Source: Lachnospiraceae bacterium (lineage in GTDB: Bacteria > Bacillota > Clostridia > Lachnospirales > Lachnospiraceae). From it: DNA of 64,000 nucleotides. The position numbers and the translations under genes were made by a program. This document shows positions 8,180-16,861 of this stretch, piece after piece (position 1 is the stretch's first letter; every line of letters begins with the position of its first letter). A model generated the notes under the pieces. The model was not told where the DNA came from. It made no database searches and was given only the letters and a program-made list of their open reading frames with translations. The stretch lies in contig SVFT01000001.1 of assembly GCA_015056735.1 (NCBI GenBank), forward strand, positions 248,001 through 312,000. The letters run 5' to 3'.

Positions 8180-9835
8180 ATGGCTAGAGTGACGATGAAC
8201 GGAGTAGCAAAGGAATACGCTGCAGGCACGACTTACGAAGAGATCGCGAAGGAAGTGCAGAGTGAGTATGATTCCCCGATCGCGCTGGTGACGGTGAACG
8301 GCAAGATGCGTGAACTGTTCAAGGAAGTGCAGGACGATTGCCGGATCGAGTTTAACACACTGAGCAGTGATGTGGGACATAAGACATATGTCAGATCTGC
8401 GATCATGCTGATGCTCAAGGCGATGTACGACGTGACCGATCATGTTTCGGTTGACAAGGTCAAGGTGGAATTCGCCATCGGCCCCGGCTATTATTGTTCC
8501 GTGCAGGAGGGTCTGACGGTCGATCAGGATCTGGTCGAGAAGATCAACACCCGTATGCGCGAGCTGGTTAAGGAAGACTATCCTTATGCAAAGCGTTCCC
8601 TGCCGATCTATGAGGCGATGAAGATCTTCAGAGCGCAGAAGATGGAAGATAAGTGCAAGCTTTTCAAGTATCGCCGTTCCTCGTCCGTGAATGTATATAA
8701 GCTCGGCGATTATTACGATTATTATTACGGCTACATGCTTCCTTCCACGGGATATGTACAGTATTTTGACGTGATCCAATACGACAAGGGACTGATGCTG
8801 ATCCTTCCCGAGAAGAAGGAACCGACCAAGATCGGATTCTTCGGTCCGTATGATGTTCTTTACCGTTCCATGCAGCAGTCTACCGAATGGGGCAAGATGC
8901 AGGACATCGAGACAGTCGGTGATCTGAATGATTATATCTGCAAGCATAACATCGAAGACTTGATCCTTGTGCAGGAAGCGATGCAGGAAAGAAGGATCGG
9001 CGAGATCGCATCCGAGATCGCAAGCCGTCCGGGCGTGAAGTTCGTTATGATCGCAGGCCCGTCTTCTTCCGGTAAGACAACATTTTCGCACAGGCTGTCC
9101 GTACAGCTCCGCTCTTACGGTTTAAAGCCGCATCCGATCGGACTTGACGATTACTACAGGAATCGTGAAGAGACACCGCGTGATGAGCACGGCAATTTCG
9201 ACTTCGAATGTCTGGAAGCACTCGATGTCGCGCAGTTCAATAAGGATATGCTGGCGCTTCTGGAAGGACAGACCGTTGAGCTTCCCAGCTTTAACTTTAA
9301 GACCGGCAAGCGAGAATACAAAGGCAACTTCAAGACACTCGGCCCTGAGGATATCCTTGTGATCGAAGGAATCCACGGCCTGAATGAAAAGATGTCCGAG
9401 TCGCTTCCCGCAACCAGCAAGTATAAGATCTATATCTCTGCGCTGACGAGTCTGAACATTGACCAGCACAACCGTATCCCGGTTACGGATGCGAGAATGC
9501 TGCGCCGTATCGTTCGTGACGCGCGTACGCGCAATACGCCGGCGAAGGCGACGATTGCGATGTGGTACTCTGTAAGGCGCGGTGAAGAGAAGTATATCTA
9601 TCCGTTTCAGGAGCAGGCGGATACGACTTTTAACTCGGCTCTCATCTATGAACTCGCTGTTTTGAAGCAGTTCGCTGAGCCGCTTCTTTTCGATATCGAA
9701 CCGGGTGAGCCGGAGTTCATCGAGGCGAAGCGCCTTCTGAAATTCCTCGGTTACTTCCTCGGTGTATCGAGCGAAAGCCTTCCGAACAACTCGCTGGTAC
9801 GTGAATTCGTAGGCGGAGGCTGTTTCGGACTGTAA
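8180..9835 (+). CDS. TGS-domain nucleoside (uridine-type) kinase
   Basis: This 551-residue protein fuses an N-terminal TGS domain and a threonyl-tRNA-synthetase-like second domain (first ~280 residues, including the family's HH-less segment around PYAKRSLPIYEAM) to a uridine-kinase-type P-loop kinase. The Walker A motif reads AGPSSSGKTTFSHRL near residue 295 and the nucleoside-binding DDYYRNREETPRDE follows. Proteins of this architecture are common in clostridia and Thermotoga and phosphorylate nucleosides; the true substrate is not shown by sequence. AAGGAGG lies 8 bases before the ATG. RNase P RNA follows directly. Confidence 0.88.
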   Translation: MARVTMNGVAKEYAAGTTYEEIAKEVQSEYDSPIALVTVNGKMRELFKEVQDDCRIEFNTLSSDVGHKTYVRSAIMLMLKAMYDVTDHVSVDKVKVEFAIGPGYYCSVQEGLTVDQDLVEKINTRMRELVKEDYPYAKRSLPIYEAMKIFRAQKMEDKCKLFKYRRSSSVNVYKLGDYYDYYYGYMLPSTGYVQYFDVIQYDKGLMLILPEKKEPTKIGFFGPYDVLYRSMQQSTEWGKMQDIETVGDLNDYICKHNIEDLILVQEAMQERRIGEIASEIASRPGVKFVMIAGPSSSGKTTFSHRLSVQLRSYGLKPHPIGLDDYYRNREETPRDEHGNFDFECLEALDVAQFNKDMLALLEGQTVELPSFNFKTGKREYKGNFKTLGPEDILVIEGIHGLNEKMSESLPATSKYKIYISALTSLNIDQHNRIPVTDARMLRRIVRDARTRNTPAKATIAMWYSVRRGEEKYIYPFQEQADTTFNSALIYELAVLKQFAEPLLFDIEPGEPEFIEAKRLLKFLGYFLGVSSESLPNNSLVREFVGGGCFGL

Positions 9836-9853
9836 GACCAAAACAGAATATTC

Positions 9854-10187
9854 GAGTAGGACAGGGGATCGCGGGGCGCGAAAACGCCGTGAGGAAAGTC
9901 CGGGCTTCACAGGGCAGGATGCCGGATAACGTCCGGTGGAGGTGACTCCAAGGCCAGTGCAACAGAAATATACCGCCTGCTTGCAGGTAAGGGTGGAAAG
10001 GCAGCTTAAGAGACTACCGCCTCTTTGGTAACAAAGGGGGCACATGTAAACCCCATCCGAAGCAAGACCAAATTGAAAACCATAAGCTTGCCCGGCTTGT
10101 TTTCAGGTAGGTCGCTTGAGGTGATCGGCAACGATCATCCTAGATAGATGATTCCCCAATGACATAACCCGGCTTATCGTCCTGCTC
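9854..10187 (+). ncRNA. rnpB: RNase P RNA (catalytic M1-type RNA)
   Basis: The sequence holds the universal P4 element GAGGAAAGTCCGGGC near 9890, ACAGAAATATACCGCC near 9963, GGGTGGAAAGGC near 9990, and the 3' P4 strand region around GACATAACCCGGCTTA near 10160. The two ends, GAGTAGGACAG and GTCCTGCTC, pair to close helix P1, which fixes the limits. The RNA is the catalytic part of the enzyme that trims tRNA 5' leaders. A terminator follows 14 bases later. Confidence 0.96.
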
Positions 10188-10200
10188 AATCAAATAAAGA

Positions 10201-10230
10201 AAAAGCTGTGCTCCGCTGCACAGCTTTTTT
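10201..10230 (+). terminator. Intrinsic terminator after rnpB
   Basis: AAAGCTGTG pairs with CACAGCTTT around a short loop and runs into six T residues. The A-run on its left side could also serve the converging LacI gene on the minus strand. Confidence 0.85.
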
Positions 10231-10259
10231 AAATGCTCTTGTATGCTATTCACACGATG

Positions 10260-11258
10260 TTACTTCGTACTCTCCCGCAGGATCAGCCTGCCGCCGATAT
10301 ACTGCTTGCAGTGCATGAGGTCGGGATTGTTGATATTGCTGACCAGTGTGCGTACCGCCTGCTCACCGATCGTCTCTTTTGCCACCTGCATGGTAGAGAG
10401 TGCCGGTGCGTTCGCCGCTGAGAAAATGATATCGTCAAAACCGATGATGCTGATATCGTCCGGAATGGAGTAGCCCATCTCGATGATCGCTTTCATGGCA
10501 CCGAGCGCAATGATGTCGTTGTCGGCAAAAGCGCAGGGCGGGAGCTTGCGTCCGGCTTCGAGGAATGTCTTCATATCGGCATAGGACCCGAGGAGTGTGG
10601 GCGTGAGCTCAAATACATCGCCGGGCTCCTGCGTTAATCCATATGCGCGGCAGGCCTGCTCCATGCCGGCTTCTCGGTCCAGGAAATTCTGGGGCGGATA
10701 CAGCCCTTTGAAATAGCCAATCCGTTCAAAGCCCTTGTCGGCGAGTGCGCGGACAGCGGTGCGTACCATCTCCCAGTTGTTCATGGTGATGGCGTTGCAG
10801 GGGCAATCCGGCATGCGGTTATCAATCACGATATACGGGATCGGAATGGTCTTGAGCAGTTCGAAATGAGAAGCGTCCATCTCCGTTCCGAGCACGAGGA
10901 TCCCGTCCAAAAGCGAATAATCAATGTTCTTTAAGGTCGTTTCCAGATCGCTTTGCGATGTCTCGATGCGAAGGGGATACTTTCTTCTCTGACATTCGGC
11001 GCCAATCGAATCCAAAATGGTCGCGATAAAACCGGTGTTCTCTTCGACGATCCGACCGGATCTGACGTATTTCAGAAAGAGAAGACCCTTTGTGATCACA
11101 GAGGGATTGCTTGCCCGCTGCGGTTCATATTCATATTTTTCAAGAAGAGCCCGGATCTGTTCTCTCTTTTCCGCACCGACACCCGGCTTGTTGTTCAGAA
11201 CAAGGGAGACGGTTGCCTGGGAGACTCCGGCCAGCGTGGCGATCTCTTGGAGCGTCAT
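10260..11258 (-). CDS. LacI-family transcriptional repressor
   Basis: The 332-residue protein begins MTLQEIATLAGVSQATVSLVLN, a classic LacI helix-turn-helix with hinge helix, followed by a periplasmic-binding-protein-like effector domain (LDGILVLGTEMDASHF; the DDISIIGFDDI motif near residue 265). The start was moved 11 codons inside the longest frame so that the protein begins at the DNA-binding domain. It faces away from the ABC-transporter/kinase operon and shares its 388-bp control region, so it probably senses the imported sugar or its phosphate and represses that operon and perhaps itself. Confidence 0.92.
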   Translation of the reverse strand: MTLQEIATLAGVSQATVSLVLNNKPGVGAEKREQIRALLEKYEYEPQRASNPSVITKGLLFLKYVRSGRIVEENTGFIATILDSIGAECQRRKYPLRIETSQSDLETTLKNIDYSLLDGILVLGTEMDASHFELLKTIPIPYIVIDNRMPDCPCNAITMNNWEMVRTAVRALADKGFERIGYFKGLYPPQNFLDREAGMEQACRAYGLTQEPGDVFELTPTLLGSYADMKTFLEAGRKLPPCAFADNDIIALGAMKAIIEMGYSIPDDISIIGFDDIIFSAANAPALSTMQVAKETIGEQAVRTLVSNINNPDLMHCKQYIGGRLILRESTK

Positions 11259-11388
11259 AAAATATCCATCCTCACTTTTTCGGCATATCATATCATATCA
11301 ACCCGGAAGAAGCAACGAAAACAGGCATTTCCGATGCGGTTCGGGTATTTCTTACCAAGAATTCACTAAAACATTAAGAATTTGAATA

Positions 11389-11403
11389 ACTAATATTATT
11401 AGT
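11389..11403. promoter_or_regulatory. 15-bp perfect palindrome in the LacI upstream region
   Basis: ACTAATATTATTAGT is a perfect palindrome with a single central base. It lies 130 bp upstream of the lacI-type gene, in the AT-rich control region shared with the transport operon, where it could be an auxiliary operator. The rest of this 388-bp gap is AT-rich without coding sequence. Confidence 0.4.
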
Positions 11404-11527
11404 AAAACTGCTTGAACAGGTATGAATGCAATTAGATTTTAAACGCATTTTTTCAAAATGGATATAGTCAAAATGTATAAATATCCACCCATATACTTAT
11501 AACATCTCACGAAAATGTGAAAATTCA

Positions 11528-11609
11528 TTGACTGAAACGGCTGATAGTGCTAAATTCGAGGTAACTTAATAAGCACTAAATGTTTAGCGATATTTAGTGC
11601 ATGAGTTAC
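11528..11609 (+). promoter_or_regulatory. Promoter and probable operator of the sugar ABC-transporter operon
   Basis: TTGACT (11528-11533), 17 bases, then TAAATT (11551-11556) form a good sigma-A promoter. Immediately downstream a nested inverted repeat covers the expected start of transcription: GTAACT (11561-11566) with AGTTAC (11604-11609), and inside it GCACTAAAT (11573-11581) with ATTTAGTGC (11592-11600). A site at this position would block transcription and is the best candidate target for the divergent LacI-family repressor. Confidence 0.65.
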
Positions 11610-11646
11610 CCAACAATCACATATTTTAAAGGGAGGAACAATCATC

Positions 11647-12720
11647 ATGAAAAGAAAACTTGTTTCACTTTTCGCTGTAGCAGCAATGACCGCTTCTTTA
11701 CTTTCCGGATGCGGCAGCGCAGCTGATTCGGCAAAGGGAGACACCGCTGCAGCTGACAAGCCGGCAGCAGAGGCAGAGGCACCTAAGGCAGAGGCAGAGG
11801 CATCCGCACCTGCAGATGCAGATGCAGCTTCTTACAAGATCGCTGTAGTGCCTAAAATGACCAATATCGGTTGGTTCCAGAGAATGGAAGAAGGCGTTAA
11901 CGCTTACAATGAAGCAAACGGTACAGATTATGTATATCGTGGCTCCGCAGAAGGCGCTGACCAGGCAGGTATCGTTGAGCAGATGCTCGCTGAGGATTGG
12001 GATGCGATCTGCGTAGTACCTTTCGACTCCGAGTCTCTTGCACCCGTACTTGAGAAAGCACGTCAGCAGGGTATCGTTGTGATCACACACGAAGCAGCTT
12101 CCATGGATCCGAAATATTTTGATTATGATATCGAAGCATTCGTAAACGAAGATTACGGTACACACTTTGCTGAGAAGCTCTCCGAGCTTTGCAACAAAGA
12201 AGGCAAGTACATCCAGTTCGTAGGCGACCTTAACTCCGTATCTCACAACCAGTGGTGTGATGCGGCGGATAAATACTTCGCAGCAAACACAAAGATGGAA
12301 AAGATCGGCAGATATGAGACAGGTGATGACACAACATCTTCTTATGATCAGACCAAAGAGCTTCTTCAGGCGCATCCTGACATCGTAGCGATCGAAGGTT
12401 CCGCTTCCACAGACGTTGTCGGTGCAGCACAGGCAGTTGACGAGCTCGGTCTTACAGGCAAGGTTGCGGTTGTAGGTACATCTCTTACATCTATCGCAAA
12501 GAACTATGTTGATAAGGGCGTTATCGCAACATTCTCCGTATGGGATCCCGCTAAAGCAGGTCAGGCAATGATCGAGCTGGCTCTTAAGAAGCTGAAAGGT
12601 GAAGAGCCTACAGGTCTTAACGTAGAAGGTTATGAGACATTAACTCCGGACGGAACAGTATTATACGGCAATGCTCGTGTTGATATTGATAAGTCCAACA
12701 TGGATCAGTACAACTTCTAA
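11647..12720 (+). CDS. Sugar ABC transporter substrate-binding lipoprotein
   Basis: A 357-residue solute receptor. The signal peptide ends in the lipobox LLSGC (cysteine at residue 22), then comes a low-complexity Ala/Glu/Lys linker, and then a type-I periplasmic-binding-protein fold (starting YKIAVVPKMTNIGWFQRMEEG). The fold is of the ribose/rhamnose/autoinducer-2 receptor group (LsrB/RhaS-like). It is the first gene of the operon and is separated from the transporter ATPase by an attenuating hairpin, which would give the receptor its usual molar excess. The downstream DhaK/DhaL pair suggests a small ketose or polyol as ligand; this is inference. Confidence 0.9.
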   Translation: MKRKLVSLFAVAAMTASLLSGCGSAADSAKGDTAAADKPAAEAEAPKAEAEASAPADADAASYKIAVVPKMTNIGWFQRMEEGVNAYNEANGTDYVYRGSAEGADQAGIVEQMLAEDWDAICVVPFDSESLAPVLEKARQQGIVVITHEAASMDPKYFDYDIEAFVNEDYGTHFAEKLSELCNKEGKYIQFVGDLNSVSHNQWCDAADKYFAANTKMEKIGRYETGDDTTSSYDQTKELLQAHPDIVAIEGSASTDVVGAAQAVDELGLTGKVAVVGTSLTSIAKNYVDKGVIATFSVWDPAKAGQAMIELALKKLKGEEPTGLNVEGYETLTPDGTVLYGNARVDIDKSNMDQYNF

Positions 12721-12750
12721 AGACAATTGAGCTGAATCTTTACATTTCAA

Positions 12751-12797
12751 GATGTAGCCCCATGTGGTTGCGAACCAGCCGTATGGGGCCATCTTTT
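12751..12797 (+). terminator. Attenuating intergenic hairpin
   Basis: GATG-TA-GCCCCAT pairs with ATGGGGC-C-ATC around an inner TGGTT/AACCA stem, and five T residues follow. It sits between the receptor gene and the ATPase gene with no new promoter visible, so it probably acts as a partial terminator lowering downstream expression. Confidence 0.7.
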
Positions 12798-12812
12798 TAA
12801 GGAGTACATACT

Positions 12813-14315
12813 ATGTCAGATGAAATCTTCTTGAAACTGGAAGGAATAAGGAAGTCATTCGGCGGTGTACATGCGTTGCAGGGAGTAGATCTGGAGATCC
12901 GCAAGGGTGAAGTTCATTGTCTGGCGGGTGAGAACGGCTGTGGCAAATCCACACTGATCAAGGCTATTTCCGGTGTACATGAACCGGATGAGGGGAAAAT
13001 CTGGATCGATGGCGAAGAGGTGAAGAATATGAAGCCTATGGATGCCATTAACAGAGGGATCCAGGTCATCTATCAGGACTTTGCTGTATTTCCGAATCTT
13101 TCGGTTGCGGAAAACATTGCATTAAACGGAGAGTTAAAAAGCAAAGCGAAATTTGTAAATTGGAAATCGGTCAGAAAGATCGCACTTGAAGCGATGGACC
13201 AGATCGGTGCCAATATCGACCCGGACATCAAGCTGGAGCGACTTTCTGTTGCAAATAAGCAGATGGTGGCGATCTGCAGAGCCATCATCAATGACGCCAA
13301 GCTGCTCATTCTCGACGAGCCTACGACAGCGCTGACGGCGAGAGAAGTAGAAAAGCTGTGGGACATCATTCGTTCCCTGAAGGCAAAAGGAATTGCCATC
13401 ATGATCGTCAACCATAAACTGGACGAGATCTATCAGATCGCGGACCGCCTGACCATTCTCCGAAACGGAAAGTACATTTCCAGCGGAGATATTCATGCGT
13501 ATGATCAGGTACGTTTCACTCAGGATATGACGGGACATGACGTGGTGGAGACCAAGTACTCGCCGGCGCAGAGCAACGAAGAAGTTCTCCGCGTTGAAAA
13601 CCTTGGGAGAAAAGGTGCATTCTCGGGTGTATCGTTTACGCTGAACAAAGGCGATGTCCTCGGTATCACGGGCCTTCTCGGAAGCGGCCGCGGCGAGATC
13701 GGCGAAGCGCTGTTCGGCCTCGCACCCGCAGATGAAGGCGAGATCTATTTAAACGGCAAAAAGATCGAGATCGGCAGTGTAAACGACGCGATGAAAAACG
13801 AGATCGGTTATGTGCCGGAAGACAGATTGACCCAGGGGCTTTTCATGGAACGTTCCATCTTGGATAATACCATCGCAGCCTCGATCAAAAAATATATGAA
13901 GCGCGGCAAGTTAGACGGCGCCGGCATGGAGGGGGATACCGAGCGATGGGTCAAAGAGATCGGTATCAAAACGCCTTCGATCAAGCCGCCGGTACGGACA
14001 CTTTCCGGTGGTAACGCGCAGAAAGTCGTTATCGCAAAATGGCTGAACACGCATCCCAAACTGTTTATCCTTGACGGTCCGACCGTCGGCGTGGATGTCG
14101 GTGCCAAGTCCGAGATCCATGCGATCTTACACGATCTTGCAAATAAGGGGATCGGCATCATCATCATTTCGGATGATCTGGTGGAGCTGGTTAAGAACTG
14201 TAACAAGATCGTGATCATGAAAGACGGCAAGTGCTCGGGAATCATCGATAACAGCATCGATGAAGTATCCCTCGGCAAATTGCTGATCGGTGCAGGAGGG
14301 GAAGCAAATGAATAA
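12813..14315 (+). CDS. Sugar ABC transporter ATP-binding protein (RbsA/MglA type)
   Basis: The 500-residue protein contains two ABC ATPase domains in tandem, the hallmark of carbohydrate-uptake class 2 systems. The first has Walker A GENGCGKSTLIKA (near residue 38) and Walker B LLILDEPTTALT; its signature is degenerate (LSVANKQM). The second has GLLGSGRGEIGEALFG in place of a normal Walker A and the signature LSGGNAQKVVIAKWL. This asymmetry is normal for the family. It powers the two permeases that follow; its last codons overlap the first permease by 8 bases. Confidence 0.93.
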   Translation: MSDEIFLKLEGIRKSFGGVHALQGVDLEIRKGEVHCLAGENGCGKSTLIKAISGVHEPDEGKIWIDGEEVKNMKPMDAINRGIQVIYQDFAVFPNLSVAENIALNGELKSKAKFVNWKSVRKIALEAMDQIGANIDPDIKLERLSVANKQMVAICRAIINDAKLLILDEPTTALTAREVEKLWDIIRSLKAKGIAIMIVNHKLDEIYQIADRLTILRNGKYISSGDIHAYDQVRFTQDMTGHDVVETKYSPAQSNEEVLRVENLGRKGAFSGVSFTLNKGDVLGITGLLGSGRGEIGEALFGLAPADEGEIYLNGKKIEIGSVNDAMKNEIGYVPEDRLTQGLFMERSILDNTIAASIKKYMKRGKLDGAGMEGDTERWVKEIGIKTPSIKPPVRTLSGGNAQKVVIAKWLNTHPKLFILDGPTVGVDVGAKSEIHAILHDLANKGIGIIIISDDLVELVKNCNKIVIMKDGKCSGIIDNSIDEVSLGKLLIGAGGEANE

Positions 14316-15321
14316 GAAGAACGGAAATCTGAAGCTTGCCCTGACGGGCACGCATATGATCCTGATCTATGTCATGGTCATTTTCTGTGTCGTTGCGGCG
14401 ATCAGGCAGCCGGCTTTCTTGAGCCCGGCTACGATCATCAATTTAAGCCGTGCGGCGATCTTTACAATGTGTTTTGCGATCTGTGAGATGGTTGTCATCA
14501 TCTCCGGCGGGATCGATGTATCGTTCCCGGCTGTCGGCTGCGTGGCGATGTATGTGCCGCTCTGGCTTTACAACCACGATATGGGCGTTGACAGCGTATA
14601 CTTTTTCTTCGGTGTCGCGATTCTTGTCGGCATCGTATTCGGCATCCTGAACGGGATCCTGGTTTCGATCATGAAACTCCCGCCTCTGATCGCTACGCTT
14701 GCAACATCCAGCGTGGCTGCAGGCGGCCTCATCATGATCCTTGGTACGAGAGAGTACACAACACTGCCGGATTCCTTAGAGGCACTGTATGAGATCAACC
14801 TTTTGACATATGTGGATCCCACAACGGGATTCTCTTATCCGCTGACGATCCTGGTGCTGGTACCGATCATACTCTGTATCGTTGTGGCGCTGGTGATGCG
14901 CTATACCATGCTCGGCAGAGGCATCTATGCGATCGGCGGTGATAAGAATGCTGCCCGCATTGCCGGATTCAACGTGCGTAAGCTGCAGTTCGTTGCTTAC
15001 ATCTTCTGTGCGGTGATGGCAAGTGCGACGGCGATGATCTACGTAACGCTGATGCATTCCTCTACGACAACGGCACTCATGGGCGAAGAGATGATCATCA
15101 TCGCAGCCTGCGTCGTTGGCGGCTGCCGCTTAACAGGCGGACACGGCGGCGTCGGCGGGACGATCCTTGGTGTGGTCCTGATCACACTCGTACAAAACAA
15201 TCTGAATATGCTGGGCGTACCGACCTGCTGGCAGACATTCGCTGTCGGTCTGGTATTGCTTCTTGGTGCAGTTCTTTCTTCTGTACAGGCAAAGCGTATC
15301 TCGGATATGGGAAAGGTTTAG
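14308..15321 (+). CDS. Sugar ABC transporter permease 1 (RbsC-like)
   Basis: A 337-residue membrane protein with about nine hydrophobic helices. It carries the family's signature region ALMGEEMIIIAACVVGGCRLTGGHGGVGGTILG near residues 255-285, which contacts the ATPase. The ATG at 14308 was chosen because GGAGGGGAAG stands directly before it and the gene overlaps the ATPase stop, implying translational coupling. Together with the next gene it forms a heterodimeric channel, as in rhamnose and AI-2 importers. Confidence 0.92.
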   Translation: MNKKNGNLKLALTGTHMILIYVMVIFCVVAAIRQPAFLSPATIINLSRAAIFTMCFAICEMVVIISGGIDVSFPAVGCVAMYVPLWLYNHDMGVDSVYFFFGVAILVGIVFGILNGILVSIMKLPPLIATLATSSVAAGGLIMILGTREYTTLPDSLEALYEINLLTYVDPTTGFSYPLTILVLVPIILCIVVALVMRYTMLGRGIYAIGGDKNAARIAGFNVRKLQFVAYIFCAVMASATAMIYVTLMHSSTTTALMGEEMIIIAACVVGGCRLTGGHGGVGGTILGVVLITLVQNNLNMLGVPTCWQTFAVGLVLLLGAVLSSVQAKRISDMGKV

Positions 15322-15336
15322 GAGGTGTCAGACAGC

Positions 15337-16362
15337 ATGCGTACAAAAATCAAACATCTCTTCTCCGATACACACCTTTTGACGATCTGGGGTATCTTTG
15401 TGATCACCCTTTTGATCATGGCGATCTTGAAACCGGCTGATTACTTCACCTTTATGAACGTGAAGTCCATCATCTACCAGTTCCCGGAATACGGTATCCT
15501 GGCATTCGGTATGATGGCTTGTATGGTTGCCGGCGGTATCGATCTGTCCCTTGTGGGCATCATGAACTTTACCGGCGTGATCGCAGCGCTCATTGTTAAG
15601 AACATGGCAGGAACGGAAGTGACCGGCTCCACGTATCTGATCATTGCCTTTGCCTGCATTGTAGCTGTTGTTTTAGGCGGCCTTTGCGGTGCATTTAACG
15701 GCTTTATCATCGGATACTTTAAGATCCCCGCAATGCTTGTAACCCTGTGTGGTCTGCAGCTCTATACCGGTCTTGCATACGGCATCACCGGCGGACCTGC
15801 CATCAACGGCATGGTGGATCCGTTCAAAAATATCGCGAACGGCACGATCGGCGAGATCCCGTACGTTCTGTTCATTTTTATCATCGTACTTTGCATCGTG
15901 GCATTCGTCATGAAATGTACGGTACTCGGTAACGAGATCTACTTTATGGGCAGTAACGCAAGTGCAGCGAAGTATTCCGGTATGAACATCTTAAAGATCA
16001 CTGTGATCACACATATGTTCAGCGGTATCCTGGGCGGTGTGTCCGGTATTCTGATCACCAGCCACTTAAACAGCGGCAAGAGCTCGAACGGCACGACCTA
16101 CACACTGCTGACCCTGCTGATCGCCGTACTTGGCGGCGTGCATCCGGACGGCGGCAAGGGACGCGTGATCGGTGTATGTACCGCAACGATCCTGCTGCAG
16201 TTCATTGCCAACGCATTCGGACTCCTTCATATGGATGACAATGCGAAGACATTCGCAAACGGTTGTCTCCTGGTAGCGGCTCTTCTCTTTGACGTATATC
16301 TGGACCGCAAGGCAGAAAAAAGAGCAAGGATTAAGGCTGCGGCGGAAAACGAGAATTCATAA
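15337..16362 (+). CDS. Sugar ABC transporter permease 2 (RbsC-like)
   Basis: A 341-residue permease paralogous to its upstream neighbour, with the shared GGIDLSLVGIMN loop near residue 70 and the ATPase-contact region YTLLTLLIAVLGGVHPDGGKG near 255. An earlier in-frame GTG exists at 15325, but it falls inside the AGGAGGTG Shine-Dalgarno; the ATG 11 bases downstream is preferred. The basic C-terminal tail (KAEKRARIKAAAEN) is cytoplasmic. Confidence 0.9.
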   Translation: MRTKIKHLFSDTHLLTIWGIFVITLLIMAILKPADYFTFMNVKSIIYQFPEYGILAFGMMACMVAGGIDLSLVGIMNFTGVIAALIVKNMAGTEVTGSTYLIIAFACIVAVVLGGLCGAFNGFIIGYFKIPAMLVTLCGLQLYTGLAYGITGGPAINGMVDPFKNIANGTIGEIPYVLFIFIIVLCIVAFVMKCTVLGNEIYFMGSNASAAKYSGMNILKITVITHMFSGILGGVSGILITSHLNSGKSSNGTTYTLLTLLIAVLGGVHPDGGKGRVIGVCTATILLQFIANAFGLLHMDDNAKTFANGCLLVAALLFDVYLDRKAEKRARIKAAAENENS

Positions 16363-16375
16363 GGGAGATGACGTT

Positions 16376-16843
16376 ATGAGAATGATCAAAGTAAAAGAAC
16401 TGACGGATGAAAGCTTTGCAAAATACGGCAAAGTGCTGACGATCGAAGGCCGCAAGGCGGACGGAGATCCCGCTACGCACGAGTGGTATCCGCAGGTAGC
16501 GGTGGTAAAGGGCGATACGAGCATCAACCTGATGAAGGTGATCCCGCACGAATTTGTTGTGCAGGATTTTGAAGAGCATCGTCTCACGGACGAGAACCTG
16601 CTTGCTTTTGACGGAGAACTGATCGTGGCGGTCGCGCCTGCAGGCGAGCTTAACGCGGATCAGGTAGAAGCTTTTCTCATCCCCGCAGGGAAGGGGATCT
16701 CGTGCCTGCCCCATGTATGGCACGCCGTTCCGTTTGCGGTGGGAAGAGCAGTAATGAGTGCTTGTGTGTTCAAAAACAACACGAGCCACGATGACAAATA
16801 TTGTGCATCCATCGATGAGCCCATCGGCTTGTCGCTGGCATAA
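16376..16843 (+). CDS. Ureidoglycolate lyase-like cupin-type protein
   Basis: 155 residues, starting MRMIKVKELTDESFAKYGKVL, a start typical of the AllA/ureidoglycolate-lyase-like family. The core has a conserved PxVWHxxPF segment (LPHVWHAVPFAVG) near residue 120. No other purine-catabolism gene is nearby, so the substrate is probably not ureidoglycolate: its place between a sugar transporter and a DhaK/DhaL kinase suggests a small sugar or ketose intermediate. A second, diverged member lies at 32652-33134. GGGAGATG precedes the ATG. Confidence 0.75.
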   Translation: MRMIKVKELTDESFAKYGKVLTIEGRKADGDPATHEWYPQVAVVKGDTSINLMKVIPHEFVVQDFEEHRLTDENLLAFDGELIVAVAPAGELNADQVEAFLIPAGKGISCLPHVWHAVPFAVGRAVMSACVFKNNTSHDDKYCASIDEPIGLSLA

Positions 16844-16861
16844 AGAGGAAGGAGACTAACC

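Noticed and set aside
8141-9091. Minus-strand 316-codon ORF opposite the nucleoside kinase
   Set aside because: It is a shadow frame of a clearly conserved gene, with composition unlike a natural protein (many His and Leu).
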